From: Cycas panzhihuaensis
Lineage: Eukaryota > Cycadophyta
Length of the DNA stretch: 64,000 nt
Direction of reading: 5' to 3'
Assembly (NCBI GenBank): GCA_023213395.1
Contig: CM041465.1
Coordinates: 223,641,741 to 223,705,740 of the forward strand
Both the position numbers and the translations under genes were made by a program. Of the stretch, positions 1 through 11,946 are shown in pieces. The notes beneath the pieces are model-generated. The model had not been told where the DNA came from, did no database searches, and worked only from the letters and a program-made list of their open reading frames with translations. Positions within the stretch are counted from its first letter, which is position 1; every line of letters begins with the position of its first letter.

Positions 1-1030
1 AAGTAGGACATGAATCCACTACACAAAAAGGTTTATGTACAACAATGTGGTGGTTGAACTTATTTTAAAACATGAAGTTATACATAAAAAATTATAATGT
101 ATATTGATAATTAGGAAAACCCACCTATAAGGGATTCATACTTCTAGCTTTAGTAATAACATTAAACTCCTTTGAGAAGTTGGACCTAGATTTTATAGGG
201 TTAATAAGCCCTAAGTCAAGGAGGATTAATGCTCAATGCATCTTGGTACCAGCATACTATATTGCTAAGTGGGTTAAGGTAAGGGTCATCCAAAATAATA
301 CAACCAAAAGCCCCACAAGGTTCATCTATGAGGTAATCATTATAAGATTTGGATATTCCTTAGAAAATATTAGTGATTTAGGTGTGAATTTTATGAACTC
401 TATCATAAAGGAGTCAATTAAAGAATTTGTGGTAATTTACTACAAGAGTAAACCTTATTGCTCTAAGGCCAATGGATTAGTAAAGTCATCTAATAAGGTG
501 ATTTTTCAAGCTAAGATAAAAATATATAACATAGAGCATAATGATTAGACTAATGATATTGTGGAAACTCTACATAACAATGAAGTGAGCTATTGGGTAC
601 ACACTTTTTCAACTGGTATATGGAATGAAGGTGGTGATTTAGGTAGAATTTATGATTCTAACATAGAGGTTAGTGGTCAAGTGCCACATGTCTAATGTAG
701 AGTCACTGGAGAAATAATTATAAGAACTCTTGTGACTAAATGAGACCCAATTGCAAACTCAATGGTCAAATGCTATAGAGAAATATAGACAAAATACTTG
801 GCATAATCATTAGATCAATGAAAAGGAATTCATTGAAGGCCTACTTATGCTCTTGTATAATAGTTATTTTAGAACCAAGCCTAAGAAATTAAGTATCTAA
901 TAGAAAAGTTCATATAGCATGGATAAAGTAATTAAAAATGGGGTAGTGTACCTAAATGAAGTTAATGGAGAGCCACTTGCATTACTAATTAATCAAAGTC
1001 TGTTGCAATATTATAAAAAAATAGAGGACT
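1..1030 (+). pseudogene. Decayed Ty3/gypsy integrase fragment
   Basis: Remnant of an integrase that would join retrotransposon cDNA to host DNA. The clearest part is 180-548, which reads LDFIGLISPKS, then a region aligning with the usual SDxGxxF block (SDLGVNFMNS), then KSKPYCSKANGLVKSSNK, matching the PYxPQANGxVEaxNK block with Glu replaced by Lys. Conceptual translation of about 838-1030 gives LLYNSYFRTKPKKL and later NGVVYLNEVNGEPL, which fits the C-terminal domain of Tat/Athila-type integrases, with two stops between. About 1-180 may hold the zinc-binding part but is too decayed to be sure. The left end lies outside the window. Seen: motif order and several stops. Inferred: a plus-strand Ty3/gypsy element of the Tat/Athila branch whose 3' end lies to the right. 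Confidence 0.7.
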
Positions 1031-1317
1031 AGTGTAGAAAATGCAACCTCAATGGTAGATAATGTAAAGTGAGTAAGATGAGCTTATGATTAAGTGATAG
1101 TGGATTTATAATGAAAGTAGTGTAGATGTGTGGTGAGGTCAGAAGTAGATTACAGCAAAGGAGTGCCATAGATTTTATTAGTTGAAACAATGTATGTGTC
1201 ATGGTGAAGTACCACAATATAGGAGAAGTTATGGTGTAGTGTGGATTAGAGAAATGAATCTTCTAATTAGCAATAGGATTAACTCTATAATAAGAGTTGC
1301 CTTAAGGTCAAATTAAA

Positions 1318-1360
1318 AGGCAAGAGGGTGGGGGCGGGGGGAGGTGTGGAGAGGGGGTAA
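1318..1360 (+). other. G-rich purine tract, possible polypurine tract
   Basis: A run of almost pure purines with several G4-G6 blocks stands out in very AT-rich surroundings, about 290 bases after the end of the integrase remnant on the same strand. That is where the polypurine tract priming plus-strand synthesis would be expected. No matching LTR pair was found, so the role is inferred. It could also simply be a G-quadruplex-prone tract. Confidence 0.35.
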
Positions 1361-4300
1361 CTTCTTTTCTAAATCTCAACATGAAAAGTGGCATAATGAT
1401 TAAGGTTACATACATGTAGAAAATAATTTAATAGTTTCATTTAATCATGATCTTTTTAGAATCATGTAACAATATGATTGATTGATAGTAATTACGAAAT
1501 TAGGTGTGGCCATTATGAAAATCACACTAGTCGATTGGTTTAGAAACAAACTTATTTGAATTCTTGATTTTTGGTTTTATAAGTTAGTTATGGAATTATT
1601 AGTAGTGCATAATAGCAAATTGGTGGAACAAGCTCATTTAAATCTTTAAGTGAAATCAAGAATTTTGTAGGACTAATAGAACCCAAAGTTTAGGAATTAT
1701 CACCATGTCTTCTCAAAAAATATCTTACAATAAGTAAGTGTTTTGATTTGGGATTAAAATAACTATGGAAAGAATTACCTTCACAACACCTAATATGATA
1801 ATGGGTGAATTTATGTAAACATTGACATTGAAACATTCATTTAAGTTATTGGAAAGGATGTTGTAGAGTTATGATGAGCAATAGAAAATTTTTCCCACCA
1901 TGAATGAATCACTAAGCTTAAGGTGGAATGATTAGTTAGGATTTTTAGACTCCCTACCCTGGGTGAATTGGTAAAACTAAAAGTAGAATAACATTATGTA
2001 ACCAAGGCGAGGCATATTAAGTTAGTCTATAAATATTATGATGATGATCTAGTGCACTACTAAAATAACCATGGAATTATCATTGAAAATCTTAGGGACC
2101 TAAATATAAGACCGATGATGTGACTACTCATAGGTGGACTCTTGGGGAATAGTGACCCCAAAAAAATCCACTTTCATATGGTTAGACTAATCTTACAAGT
2201 TATTCAATGACTTTTTATCGTTGGGATCTCTTATAGAGGACTTTGTATTATGGTAGGTTTTAATATCTCAACAAAAGAAGAAGTTTGTTTACTATCTCAC
2301 ACCCCTCATGACCTTGGCTCTTAAAGAGTTTATGCCTTAGAATCTATCAAAGAAGATTTTAGTTATGCAATGCATGGATTATGGTAAGGAAATGAAATCA
2401 TTGAAAGTAACTTAGACTAATTTCACTATGGTAATAAAGGAGTCAACCATTAGATTCATACCATAGCTTGTAGAAAGAGTTTTATGAGAGATCAATTTAG
2501 AAGCAATAGCTATGACTAACCCTACAACACCTCAAGATTCATTACAACTTATAACACATGTTATGCCAGTGACAAGAGGGATGTGATTATAGCCATATCA
2601 TACATAGAAGGAGACTAAGAGATAATTAAATGAGGTTTTGTCCCACCTCAACACAACATTAATATTGCATAGATGCTCATGGAGTCATTCACAAATAAAC
2701 AACTTCACACATAACTACTATGAATATTGTAGAAGGCTCAATAATATTACAACACTTTCTACACCTAGTTAAGTAATGTAGTGGCATCAAAATAATGCAT
2801 ATCATGGAATATATGTAATCATGGATAGAGTTCAAAAATACTATAGTTTAAGTGAAATAGGTGTTGGGTGCATCCAAGTTAGATAGATACTTGTTACATG
2901 TTATTACAATGGGTATTGAAATCAAGCACTTGTAGGTATAGCCCATGGTCGAAAAAGATAAAATCCATTACTTAACTTAATAACTAGGGTATAGGTGCAC
3001 AAAGCTTAAGGAAGCCAAGCTAAATCTAAGATTTGATGAAAAACATGATCTTGTTTCTATAAGGATCCCCAATTAGAATTTAGAGATTAGCGAGGGTGGA
3101 ATATAGTTGAATTTAACCACAAAGACATGTGGGTATAATACATCTATGGAAAAGACTAATAACCAAAGAACTGAGACATAATAGGACATTACCACAAACC
3201 TTAATGAACAATCCACACCTATAATAATGCAATAAGAAATATTGGATTCCATGTTTAATGGTATGGTTTTTATAGTACTAGGTTTCAAGGTGAGGGAAAA
3301 CATACTAGTAGTAGGCCCTTTAATGGTAATTTATGAGATTATATATGTATGAACCATTTTAGTGTTTTGTATATTTTATTTTTTATTTTAAAATCACACC
3401 CCTTTTTCATGGAGATTGAAAATATATTATGCCTTGATTTTATAAATAGCACAGTCTTATAAGTCACTAAAAACTCTTCTTAATAATAAAAGATGAATCG
3501 TTGAGCAAGGTATTTATCATTGTAGTGACTAAGTGGTTGCTTGTAGTTATAACAGTAAATGACACCGCTATAATGGTTAATAGTTATTGATATAATATAT
3601 TTATAGGTAATGATAGGGTTTTAAAAGGGTTCCTTTAGGTTATTTTCATACTCATGGTAAGTTGTATAATAGTGGTAAGTTAATAAAGATACACAATATT
3701 ACATCAGCGTCATGTGTAATGTGTGTAATTCCATAATGGAGCCATTATGTTTGTAGCATACCCTAAGGTGCCAAACAATTATGTAATGTATAAGAGTGCC
3801 TACAACCTATTATATCTTTTGTGGCTTATATGTATTAATGCAAATCTTAATATGTAGGGTAAGTGCTTAATTATCATTGGTCTAAGATATGTTATCCTTT
3901 ATTTATTTTGGATTGTGATAAGGGGTAAATAAGAATGTAATAACAAAAGATATAAATAAAATTAAGGTAATACAAAAGGAAAATGAATAACTAATGATGT
4001 AATTCTAAAGGGATTCAAAAAGTAAGTAATCATTTAATTACTTTCTTTGTTGAGGGGCAATTAAATCTATACTTGCCTCTTAATGAAATAAAAGGATGAA
4101 AGGAAACCACATGATAGAAATAATTTATTAGAGAAATGAAGAAGCATATTATCCCCTCAAGATTAATTGTTTCCTTTTGTGATCACATACAACTAGAGCA
4201 CTTGGTGGGGTATAATATATAGTCCACCAATTTTTTAAATAATATTATCTATGAATATTTGATTTAGACTTAAGTTTCATTTCTTTGCATCTACTATGAT

Positions 4301-4467
4301 ATAGCATTATAGTAGTGCATTCATCATTTATGATCATTATAATAAGTTTGTTTTTGAGCTACTATTTTTGTCACATATTATATGGTAGACCCTTATGAGT
4401 ATATAAATATTATAACACTTGAGAGGGGTTGTATATGCAACCTAAGGATTTAAATTTTATGTGTAAT
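1361..4467. other. Unclassified AT-rich repeat-like DNA
   Basis: About 3.1 kb without a recognisable gene. All frames are full of stops. No domain motif, PBS or LTR pair could be identified. The stretch around 2150-2520 has a faint gag-like texture but nothing that can be defended. Probably decayed retrotransposon sequence following the integrase remnant. Confidence 0.4.
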
Positions 4468-5647
<1,180 letters not shown>

Positions 5648-5652
5648 GTACG
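5648..5652. repeat. Target site duplication, left copy (GTACG)
   Basis: GTACG immediately precedes the TG of the left LTR and matches the five bases after the right LTR exactly. Five bases is the usual target duplication of Ty3/gypsy integrases. Confidence 0.9.
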
Positions 5653-8143
5653 TGAAACGCTCTCCGCGGGGCAATGACCCAACGTCTAGTGGGAAGGGCA
5701 TAACAACAATATGCTAAGCAGGCTAGATAACGAGGATCATACCGCAGACGCCCGCGCGCCTTGAGTGCACGGATCGCAAGGTGCCCGGTTGCTTCCAGTG
5801 GCCGCGGCAAGATGAGGCCTTCCTACCTTCTGATGGCCGAGAACTAAAAGGAACCTCAAGGCCGCGGCTTCTCAAGGCAATGAGAAGGCGACGAGGGGGC
5901 AACCAACCAAATGCGTAACGGGTCTAGAGCAAGTGCGGCTAAGGGGCACAGGTATATGGGTCCTCTACTACTATGTTGTGCAATGTAATAAAGTAGTACG
6001 AGAAAGCAAATGTAAAATAAACGGTTATTTTTCCTTTTTCTTTTATGTTCCTTTACCTATCAAAGTAAATGCAAAGGGACATAAGAGCATAAAGAAAATA
6101 CGAAAGATGCGTGGAAAATACCTGGATACTGGCCCGAAAGCAGAACGCAGTTCCCTCCTCGATCAAGGCTCCTCCCTCCGCCTCCGCACATGCAACGCCG
6201 ATCAAGACAACGAAGAGGGTTCGCTTACCTCCCCGAGAGCATGCAAGGACTAAATAAACTGAAAGAACGGAAAGTAAAGCTCAAAACAAGAAGGGGGAAG
6301 AATACCGTGTGAGAGCCGACCGGCAATGGGTTGGTCTCGCGCGCCACTCCCTCTTAAGTGACCCTGCGCACAAATAGAAAGAACGCTCTCCTCTCGGGAG
6401 AGAGGCTACGAAGCACGGCAAGATATATATGTATATACTGAAAATGGAATCAACTAAGCTAGAAAAATGTAGTTAAGCATCAACATATAACGAAAATGAA
6501 ACAAGGCCGCGCGATAAATATGCAGACTGTCATACACCATAAAACGCACCAAATGGGATTAAGTGTAGCCTCAGGATGGCTAACTCACCCACGAGAGGTC
6601 TCCACAGGGTATAGGGAAAACAGTGCTAGCATGCAACAAGATGAGTCATGTAGTAACAAATTTCCTACACCAAGAGGGAAACTCAACCCAACTCTCCAAG
6701 GCTTCCTAGTCTGCTTTCCTAAGAAAGCACTGCTAAAGGGAGAGAGGATAAGGACGGAACCCTTGGGGAGAAGGACTAATGGGGGACGGAACCCCACCTA
6801 TCTCCCTCAAATCCTCGTGAAAACCCTTTATGCCGGCTAGCTTAGGAAATGGCGAAAGAGGAAGCTAAGAGGAAGAGGATGGGTTTCAAGGAAATACAAG
6901 AAAATGTGCCTAACCTAGGGCAGCACTCTAGTAAGCCACAACTACTAAGATTACTTGCATCAAACGACCAAGAGAAACTCAAAGGAAGTGCATGCAAAAG
7001 GGAAGAAAGAATTTGCAAGCAAAACAATGAAGAAAACAAGCAAAAAGCACCAACAAGAGACAATAAATACCTTGAATAGAGAAGAATAAGTGCATGTAGG
7101 TGCTTGGCCACTTGGAGGAGTAGCCCAAGCAATGTCTAGGAGGTGGTGTTGAATGTCCTTTGCAAGGGAGTAGAAGAGTAGAGCTTCATGCAAGTTGAGA
7201 GCTTGAAGATGGGTCTTTGAAGTGGTCTTTTGGTGAAGAAACCCTCTTGAAGCTTTGGGTATTTATGGAGAAGAGTGGTGCTTGCAATGGAGCTCCGTAG
7301 GGGGCAGCAATGGCCCTGCAACTCCAGCTGGTAATGGCCCACTTCACCTCTGTCCCACTGCTGTAGAAGAAGTTCTCTTGTTTACTGTTTCTTTGCCTTG
7401 TCTTTTTGTAGAGAAGTTGCTCTAGAAAACTTGAAAAATGAAGTGAAGAATCAAGCAAATGAGTAAGAAAAAGGCTTTTATGCCTTGGGCATAGCAAGTG
7501 AACATTGGGGGCCTTGGGGCGCCCATCAGACGGAGCCACGCCAGCTCGAAAAAACGTGGCCACTGTCGCGTGGTTTCTCTTTTTTTTTAATTTTAAACAA
7601 CTGCATCAAGAACTTCGCAGATCACAAACTCCGCGGTACCGCCTAGTTTACCACGGTACCGACCCGAAATTCAAAAAAGAGAAAAATACAACTTGAAAAT
7701 CAGGTTTTTGGTAAGGTCAAAAAGTTAGGCATGAAATACATCAATTAGGAGAAGGTCTAGGCCATGGGCAAGTACTCATAATGGTGCAAAGAGCCCTAAC
7801 TAAGGGTTAAACCGGGCTTAGGAAGGATTTGCAACATAAGTGGCATGTGGTAACGAGAATAAACAAGCCGCAAAAGCATCCCGAAGACCATGGAGACATC
7901 GTGAGTGGTTGTACGCCATACGGGTGTCGATTCACCGATGAATGCCCCACCGTGAGTCGTCATAGTCGAGGGTGCCGCTAGCACATGCATTATGGATAGG
8001 CAGCCAAACGAATGCATGTAGGCAGGCATATGTCAATCAAACTATTCTAAATTACCTTAGCAATCATAAGTAAGAAAAGTAAGCACATATACCTGAACAA
8101 ACACGGTCGATGTGTCTCGAGTCCATTCCCAATACTGGAAACA
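5653..8143 (-). repeat. 3' LTR of the 16-kb Tat-type element
   Basis: 2491 bases, beginning TGAAACGC and ending GGAAACA, alignable along its full length with 19374-21854. It is the 3' LTR because the element reads on the minus strand. AT-rich blocks such as 6841-7260 are virtually identical in both LTRs, while GC-rich blocks (for example 6121-6215 and 6300-6330) differ by many small indels. A tract reading TATATA on the minus strand at about 6420-6440, followed downstream by a CTCTCC/GGAGAG inverted repeat, is a promoter candidate present in both LTRs. A perfect palindrome GCGGTACCGC lies at 7633-7642. Small open frames inside are common to both LTRs and resemble no known protein. Confidence 0.93.
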
Positions 8144-8529
8144 TCGCCTGGCAGCAGAGCCTCACTGCTCGGAAGCGTAATGTGATGGCGAATGCTGACA
8201 AACAAAAGTATGAGTAGCACATGCATAGATATATATAAAAGCAATCAAGAGCAGCACGTGATCCGAGGGTGTAGGCAAGTGTCGTGGCGGAACGCGTGGA
8301 CAAGGGAGACAGAGACGAGGACAACGTAGGGGCTGCCTACGCCGCCTAATCATCGACCGAACCGGCGGCGTAGCTGGATGCCCCCATCGCTGCGATGTGG
8401 CGTGAAGTGAAAAAGGCATCCGACAAAGCAAAGCAAGTATAACTAACCAACAGCATTGGAGGCTTGGGCATGGGTCAGTCGGGCAAGTCTCAAGGGCAGT
8501 CGTCTAGAAGAGGGAGGCGACGCTCAAGG
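8144..8529 (-). other. Region between the additional RNase H and the 3' LTR
   Basis: About 385 bases of GC-rich sequence. A polypurine tract is expected against the LTR at 8143, but the minus strand there reads mixed sequence (GCTCTGCTGCCAGGCGA) and no purine run is seen. Short open frames show no domain. Confidence 0.5.
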
Positions 8530-8912
8530 ATGAGGCGGACGAGGCTGTCAGCCTCAGCGTTGAGGTGCCTCGGAATATGCTAGATATCTACTGACGAGAA
8601 ACAAGCTAGGAGGGACCTGGCGGCAGACGCAAGAGTTCTCAGGTGAGGGCATCGCACCTGGTAAACCTGGGTGAGATGGGACACCACAACCTGAGAATCG
8701 CAAAACAACATAATGGAACCGCAATGGAAACGAAGAGCATCGGTAAGGGCTTCAATAACGGCCATGTACTCGGCTTCGTTATTGGTAGCCTCAGGAAGAA
8801 AGACTCCGGAATGCATGTAATCATGCCCGGAGGGACTACGAAGAATCTGACGCAATGGCCAAGGCCCGGGGTTGCCGCGACTTCCACCATCGGTGAAAAT
8901 GAGGAGAGACAT
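8530..8912 (-). pseudogene. Additional RNase H (aRNH-type) downstream of integrase
   Basis: A second RNase H of the cellular/archaeal type. It starts at ATG 8912 with MSLLIFTDGGSRGNPGP (first Asp), then ATNNEAEYMAVIEAL (Glu) and MLFCDSQVVVSHLTQ (Asp). A TAG at 8580-8582 interrupts it, but the same frame continues with HIPRHLNAEADSL, which carries the last catalytic Asp. All four acidic residues are therefore present with one stop. Family knowledge: Tat elements are known for a second RNase H, which I recall as lying in pol next to the first one. Here it lies 3.7 kb after integrase, beyond the antisense PMD gene and about 0.4 kb from the 3' LTR, on the pol strand. An upstream in-frame stop near 8924 suggests a separate ORF or exon. 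Confidence 0.88.
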
Positions 8913-9443
8913 GGTCGAATGCTAAACTCTGGTAAACAATCACAAATAGCAATGTAAGCAACACAAAGACTCGAATAGCAGGCGCGGAGCGGGCCGCGAA
9001 GGGTAGGAGGACCTAGCAATGAGGTTACCTGAAAACGAGAGCAAGCAATCAGGGCACTGACTGGGAGTAGGTGAAAAAAAAGGGCACCCTGGAGTCCCCA
9101 AAAGTTGCTTCAGGAAGCAAAACATGCCCCCAAACGGGGGGAGCATTTCTTTTGGGAGCTCCAGGGGCGAGAAAGGGCTGCAAAAATGAGTCCAGGGTGG
9201 CGAAACGAGCCAAACGAGTATAAACTCAGGCATGCACGGGAGCAATACAGAATGATGCAAAAGGCCCTGGCCAAAAGCGCAATAATGAGGCGCCATAAAT
9301 GCCCTTACAAGCGAGGGCAAAAAGGGCGTCCATGAAGCACAACGAGCGACAGGGCCAGAAGGCAAAGGCTATCAGCGCGACAACACGGTCCCAACGACTG
9401 TCACGAAGCCAAAAACGGAAGAAGTGCCCGCCGGGGCCCCCGC
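8913..9443. other. Spacer upstream of the additional RNase H
   Basis: About 530 bases with overlapping short frames on both strands and no recognisable domain. On the pol strand TTTACCAG lies about 20 bases before the RNase H ATG and could be a 3' splice site, which would allow expression from a spliced RNA; this is speculative. Confidence 0.4.
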
Positions 9444-9453
9444 TTATATAAGG
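9444..9453 (+). promoter_or_regulatory. TATA-like box upstream of the antisense PMD gene
   Basis: TTATATAAGG in an otherwise GC-rich region, on the PMD strand about 650 bases before the first PMD codons. No other TATA-like sequence was noticed between here and the gene. Suggests an internal promoter; inferred from sequence only. Confidence 0.4.
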
Positions 9454-10099
9454 AAAATCAATGAAAACCGGATTCATTTTCACCGGCTATCGTGTGAAAC
9501 CAGAGCCTTTCCCTTACGACGCAGAGCGCTACCCGACTTCAGAGGCACACCGAGGATGATCCGACCGTCGGATTCGCGCGAGGAGACAGTCACCACGATC
9601 TTAGAGACGCTATGGCGACCGTCAGACCGGATCCAATGAGTGGATCCATCGATACCTCAGTTATTTCGCGATTTGAAATTAATTACTTTTTTATTTAAAT
9701 TTAATGCTTTTTCATGCCCCTTATGGGCGATTAGAGGCCTCTCGGAGTCTGAATTGGACCCAGAAAGAGGCGGACCGGCATTAGGCGCCGGGTCCCGGGC
9801 CCCACGGGGTCCACCACAAAATTTTGATTTTCCGGTCAAAACCCCTTTTGGGAGGTCGCTGCAGATCGCCAAGATCGCCAAGATCGCGATCTTTGCCGCC
9901 AGATCGCAGTTAGGATGAGAAATCGCTGCGGGGCCCACCCTAAATTTAATCTGCATGCTAAATTTAGAGCAGACGCAGCAGTGGAATCGAAAACAAGAAC
10001 GGGGGCCCAAATAGCCTTCCGAAATCAGAAAAGATAACTGACAAGATAGCTAGGAGCCTAGGTGACTGCTAGGAGACTAACTTTGACTGATTTTACTGG
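9454..10099 (+). other. Leader region of the antisense gene
   Basis: About 650 bases without a recognisable domain in either direction. It contains an AT-rich patch (9660-9720) and a tandem AGATCGCCA repeat near 9863-9890. It ends in TTATAGGCAG, a possible 3' splice site, just before the first PMD-like codons, so it may be a 5' UTR with an intron. The old element has a weakly similar stretch at about 36300-37000. Confidence 0.4.
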
Positions 10100-11946
10100 T
10101 TATAGGCAGTTACTGCGGTGGATAACGGCGAGAACGTCGGCATGCCTATCTTGAGCTGGTTGGAGATGTCGACAGAGGAGGATAGGACAGTCCTGAAGAG
10201 ATGCGGCCTGTGCAAGGCCCTGAAGACCCCCATTTCGTGACGGATCGAGACTCCTAGTGGACATAGTGTCGTGACCGGGATGTGAGGAGGCACGTGTTTC
10301 ACTTGCCACCGATAGGAGATGTCACCATTACTCCAGAGGATATCAAAGTGATCCGGGTGCCGCGACGGGACACCCGTGAGACTGAGGACGCTACCTAGTA
10401 ATGAGGCAAAGACACATGGAGGCGCCTGGGTTCCTTACGGGAGCTAGATGGCGTGAGGGGAGCCCTCCGCAGTGCTTCATAGGGATTCCTCGGGCGAGGA
10501 AGCTTATTTTGCTATGCATTCTGTTCCGGATCTCCCAGAAACAGAACTACAGAGAGATCCCGGGAGGATGGGTGGATGCGGCACGCTGGTGTGAGGCCAG
10601 CGAGAGGATGGACTGGGTGACCCTAGTTGCGGCGAACCTCGTCGCCTAACTAGATACTATTAGGAGGTCAGGCAGAGGAGGACTCTCGTACAGCACGCTA
10701 TTGCAGTGCTGGTTTTTCGATCACTTCGCAGTAGTGGCACCAGCAGGGGGGCCGTTCCCCATAGCGAGGTGGGCCCCGATGGTCCACAGGTGGCAGACGA
10801 GATTCCGGGGGACGGAGGACCAGGCCCATGTTCGCCGATTGGTCGACGCGACATCACTCGACCTCCTCACCCTGACAGACTATGTGGCAGATCCATACAG
10901 AGCAGTGAGGTGGGAGAGTGATGACCCAGCAGGAGGAGGAGGAGCACCCATCGAGGATAGTGACGATGATGACGACGATGGGGGTGATGACAGTGACGAC
11001 GGGGGAGATGGGGCTGGCCCATCGCGACCTGCAGGAGAGGTAGGTCTATCACAGCCATCAGGGGGTGCAGCAGGACCATCCAGTACGCCACGGAGGGGCG
11101 AGCCCTTCAAGGCCGCAGAGGCGGCAGGCGGCGAGAGACCGGCGCAGCTCGGATCGTCTGAGACCCGGAGGGGCGAGAGTCAAGCCAGCTCCTGCCAGAG
11201 ATGAGGCAGAGGCAGAGGACGTGCCTGAGGACGAGGCACCGGTGAGAGCAGAGAGGAGGATGTCGCCCGAGCAGAGGATCCGGCGGCTACGACAGGTAAG
11301 ACCTATCCGTTTCCTTAGTCGTTCGGCATCTAGATAGATTTTGATTTGATTTTTTTATGATATACATCGAGGATACACACTGACACATGGCATGTTGCAT
11401 TGGCAGGTGTAGCGGAGGTACAGAGGCTAGTCGAGGCTGCGGTGAGGGAGTTGTTCCCTCAGGTCTACGCGGAGGGGCAACCGGCCATCCAGGCAGAGGA
11501 TACGCCTAGATCGACAGGAGCCTACATGCAGGCGTTCGCCCCACTAGTGAGAGTACGAGACATCTGGGTTGCAGAGACCCAGGAGCACATGGCATTCCGG
11601 GGACAGCTGCAGCGAGAGCTCGACGCGACTGTGCGAGCGAGATGAGTCACGGATGGACCCAGCCTCAGAGCAGGCGGGCGAGGAGGGATACAGGATCGAG
11701 ACTCGCATGGCAGTCCTAGAGGAGCGCCTTAAGGCGTCGGAGGATAGGGCTAGGGGCAATGAGGAGGGACTCCGAGGCGAGAGGACCGCATCCAGTCCGC
11801 TACGACCGGTGGTGGCCCAGATGATCTCGAGGTCGAGCCGACCCGACACACACACACACACACGACCACGACTCGGGGCCCGAGGAAAGCGAGGCAGGCG
11901 GCTCGCGGAGGCCTGTGAGGAGCCTCGCAGGATGTGGTCCCTGTGA
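10100..11946 (+). pseudogene. Antisense plant-mobile-domain (PMD) gene carried by the 16-kb element
   Basis: Opposite in strand to gag-pol. The plant mobile domain is a plant-specific fold found in MAIN/MAIL nuclear proteins and in transposons. Segments in order: RTVLKRCGLCKAL (frame from 10142), HVFHLPPIGDVTITPEDIKV (about 10291-10350, the PMD hallmark FHLPxGExTxTxEDV), then 10401-11204 in one frame with EASERMDWVTLVAANLVA, a TAA at 10647-10649, and GGLSYSTLLQCWFFDHFAVV, HRWQTRF and LTLTDYVADPYRAVRW. An acidic Asp/Gly/Ser-rich region follows, then a coiled-coil-like tail (RMAVLEERLKASEDRARG) at 11569-11946 after a candidate intron. Two frameshifts and one stop break it. Family knowledge: antisense extra ORFs occur in Tat-type elements. 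Role inferred: possibly silencing control. The old element has a collinear copy. Confidence 0.8.
11296..11406 (+). other. Candidate GT-AG intron in the antisense PMD gene
   Basis: Exon end ACAG then GTAAGA at 11296, a T-rich interior, and TTGCATTGGCAG ending at 11406: a textbook plant intron of 111 bases. It separates the acidic region from the coiled-coil exon. The old copy has a comparable T-rich stretch ending TTGTGTTATAG before its coiled-coil exon (about 38100-38170). Reading frames across the junction do not settle the splice phase because of nearby frameshifts. Confidence 0.6.

Noticed and set aside
6842-7132. A 96-codon minus-strand frame found identically in both LTRs (also 20562-20852)
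   Set aside because: Identity is explained by LTR duplication. The composition is low-complexity Leu/Ser and it resembles no family. Treated as LTR sequence.
10100-11946. PMD gene as an ordinary host gene into which a retrotransposon inserted
   Set aside because: It lies within one LTR pair with matching target duplications, and an older relative has it in the same position, so it belongs to the element.
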